Source: Shimwellia pseudoproteus (GTDB taxonomy: Bacteria; Pseudomonadota; Gammaproteobacteria; Enterobacterales; Enterobacteriaceae). Taken from it: DNA of 48,486 nucleotides. The notes beneath the pieces were generated by a model, which saw nothing but the letters and a program-made list of their open reading frames with translations, was not told the origin of the DNA and did no database searches. Shown one piece after another: positions 47,470 through 48,486 of the stretch. The position numbers and the translations under genes were made by a program. The stretch's first letter is position 1, and each line of letters starts with the position of its first letter. The stretch is taken from contig NZ_WBXP01000029.1 in NCBI RefSeq assembly GCF_016415625.1, forward strand, positions 1 to 48,486, read 5' to 3'.

Positions 47470-48351
47470 ATGGCTAGAGCGACAAAAAAAGATTTATCGT
47501 GGTTTGATATTAATAACTATAACTTCATCAATGGGTTAACTCTCTCTCAATTTATCAAAGAACTTGAGTGGCGGGATTTCCTTTATCGGAATGTTGATGA
47601 TGATCCTTCATTGTTTGGTAGGGAAGATGCTATTAAATATGAGCGTATTTTTTCAGGAGATCCCAATCTTGATGTGCCTAACAAAGAAGAAAAAGAAATC
47701 GAGGAGTTCATAGAAAGCGCACATGCCCAAGGCGATTCCTTGCGAAGCATTTACGGCGATCTTCCCAAAATCGCATCAGCTTTGGGTGTCAGTCCAATTA
47801 CTTTTACTGAGCTTTCGATGTATGGATATGCTGCTATTGATCAGGGTTTTTTTAAAAGAGATGAGGAATACTTCTATATAAAACCTGAATCAATGCTCGC
47901 AAGTGTCTCTGGCAATCTTGAAAAATGCTTTACGAATATGGTGCTAGTGTCTATCGATCTAGAAGATGCCACTGATGAAGAAATAATAGCCAGCATGACC
48001 AAGGTGCTCCCCTTATGGAGAAAACAATTGGAATTGCCTGAGCAGGCTCATGTTGCACGAAAAAGAATTGGACTAAAAACCATCAAAAAGCTAATGGCTA
48101 ATAGAGTCCTGCCTATCCTTGACCTGCTTATTTGGGAGAGAAGGAACGGCAAGGAAGTGTCTAACCCTATGATAGGTGCGCTAGTTTTTAACGATGATCC
48201 CAAAGATACCCAAGCCATCAAAGAAACTATCAAACCCTTCGCATTAGAGGCTATGAGTGAGCAATATACTCGTTTACTTCGCCTGTATATGAATAAGGAT
48301 GGAGAAATCAACTCGTCTAAAATGTCTGAGTTGATGAGTAGATTTTTGTAG
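47470..48351 (+). CDS. Unknown island protein, possibly DUF6387 family
   Basis: A 293-residue soluble protein with no signal peptide or clear membrane segment and an AT-rich coding sequence, unlike the backbone genes. It begins MARATKKDLSWFDINNYNF; near the N-terminus are aromatic-rich segments and in the middle the stretch ALGVSPITFTELSMYGYAAID. The C-terminal half is helical in appearance with R/K-rich stretches. It lies directly behind the integrase of the island. Similar proteins next to phage-type integrases have been grouped as DUF6387, an identification from memory and not certain. No function is claimed; a role in island maintenance or defence is possible but not supported. GAGG precedes the ATG at 47470. 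Confidence 0.65.
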   Translation: MARATKKDLSWFDINNYNFINGLTLSQFIKELEWRDFLYRNVDDDPSLFGREDAIKYERIFSGDPNLDVPNKEEKEIEEFIESAHAQGDSLRSIYGDLPKIASALGVSPITFTELSMYGYAAIDQGFFKRDEEYFYIKPESMLASVSGNLEKCFTNMVLVSIDLEDATDEEIIASMTKVLPLWRKQLELPEQAHVARKRIGLKTIKKLMANRVLPILDLLIWERRNGKEVSNPMIGALVFNDDPKDTQAIKETIKPFALEAMSEQYTRLLRLYMNKDGEINSSKMSELMSRFL

Positions 48352-48387
48352 TGCTTAAAATTCTACAAAAATAAGACATGCATTTTC

Positions 48388-48391
48388 CTAG
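48388..48391. repeat. CTAG target site next to an IS5-type end
   Basis: The four bases before the IS end are CTAG, which fits the YTAR target duplicated by IS5-group elements. The partner copy would lie beyond the window. Confidence 0.6.
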
Positions 48392-48486
48392 GGAAGGTGC
48401 GAATAAGCAGGTCATTTCTTCCCAAGCTGACTCGCTGATTAAAATTTCGCGGATCTGGGCCGATTTTTTTCCCGCAAACACATCGA
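48392..48486. mobile_element. End of an IS5-subgroup insertion sequence, partial
   Basis: From 48392 the sequence reads GGAAGGTGCGAATAAGC, the type of terminal inverted repeat shared by IS5 and relatives such as ISKpn26. About 95 bp of its non-coding end are seen before the window stops; the transposase is outside. The IR differs from that at 79-96, so the two IS copies at the window edges are different members of the IS5 family. It interrupts the island downstream of 48351. Confidence 0.8.

Noticed and set aside
47327..48391. Second copy of the glyU 3' end (attR) within the window
   Set aside because: No repeat of the tRNA 3' sequence is seen; the island must extend further.

Overview
The window is chromosomal DNA of a member of the Enterobacteriaceae. 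Most backbone proteins are close to E. coli K-12 homologues in sequence and length, and a 184-nt 6S RNA, a frameshifted prfB and a glyU tRNA identical in form to the E. coli gene are present. The genus is not proven; the gene mix would suit a Klebsiella-, Citrobacter- or Shimwellia-like genome.

Layout. Positions 1-96 are the right end of an IS903-type insertion sequence. It has cut off the 5' part of a 2-hydroxycarboxylate (citrate-type) transporter gene, which also carries a 5-bp slippage frameshift. Next comes an anaerobic citrate fermentation operon (FAH-family enzyme, citC, D, E, F, X, G; 1.3-7.3 kb) and a separate gamma-resorcylate-decarboxylase-like gene (7.6-8.6 kb). From 8.7 to 24.1 kb runs backbone: mltC-yggX-mutY / trmB-yggL-yggN, then fau-ssrS-zapA / ygfB, pepP-ubiH-ubiI and gcvT-gcvH-gcvP. 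In K-12 a block of roughly 45 kb lies between yggN and fau; here only 29 bp separate them. At 24.1-31.0 kb a complete D-allose module (rpiB / alsR-alsB-alsA-alsC-alsE-alsK) lies between gcvP and ygfF. It is followed by ygfF, trhA, an HD-domain hydrolase, an RpiR-type regulator and bglA. The segment ygfZ / sdhE-cptA / fldB / xerD-dsbC-recJ-prfB-lysS then follows the K-12 order, and actS (ygeR) and glyU come directly after lysS.

The last 2.5 kb is the start of a genomic island integrated at glyU: a P4-type tyrosine integrase, an AT-rich gene of unknown function, and then the end of a second, different IS5-family element at 48392, bordered by CTAG.

How the genes work together. CitC, CitX and CitG supply the acetylated prosthetic group of the CitD-CitE-CitF citrate lyase, which splits citrate to acetate and oxaloacetate. 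With its carrier gene broken by both an IS and a frameshift, the operon may be without its own uptake system. The als module imports D-allose (AlsBAC), phosphorylates it (AlsK), isomerises it (RpiB) and epimerises it to fructose 6-phosphate (AlsE). GcvTHP is the glycine cleavage system; five CTAAT motifs upstream point to GcvA control.

The most interesting unexplained element is in the 511-bp gap between cptA and fldB: a perfect sigma70 promoter (TTGACA, 17 bp, TATAAT) that ends about 170 nt later in a strong terminator, with no gene between them. This is a candidate small RNA. A 48-codon ORF with a good ribosome binding site and two CxxC pairs overlaps that promoter.
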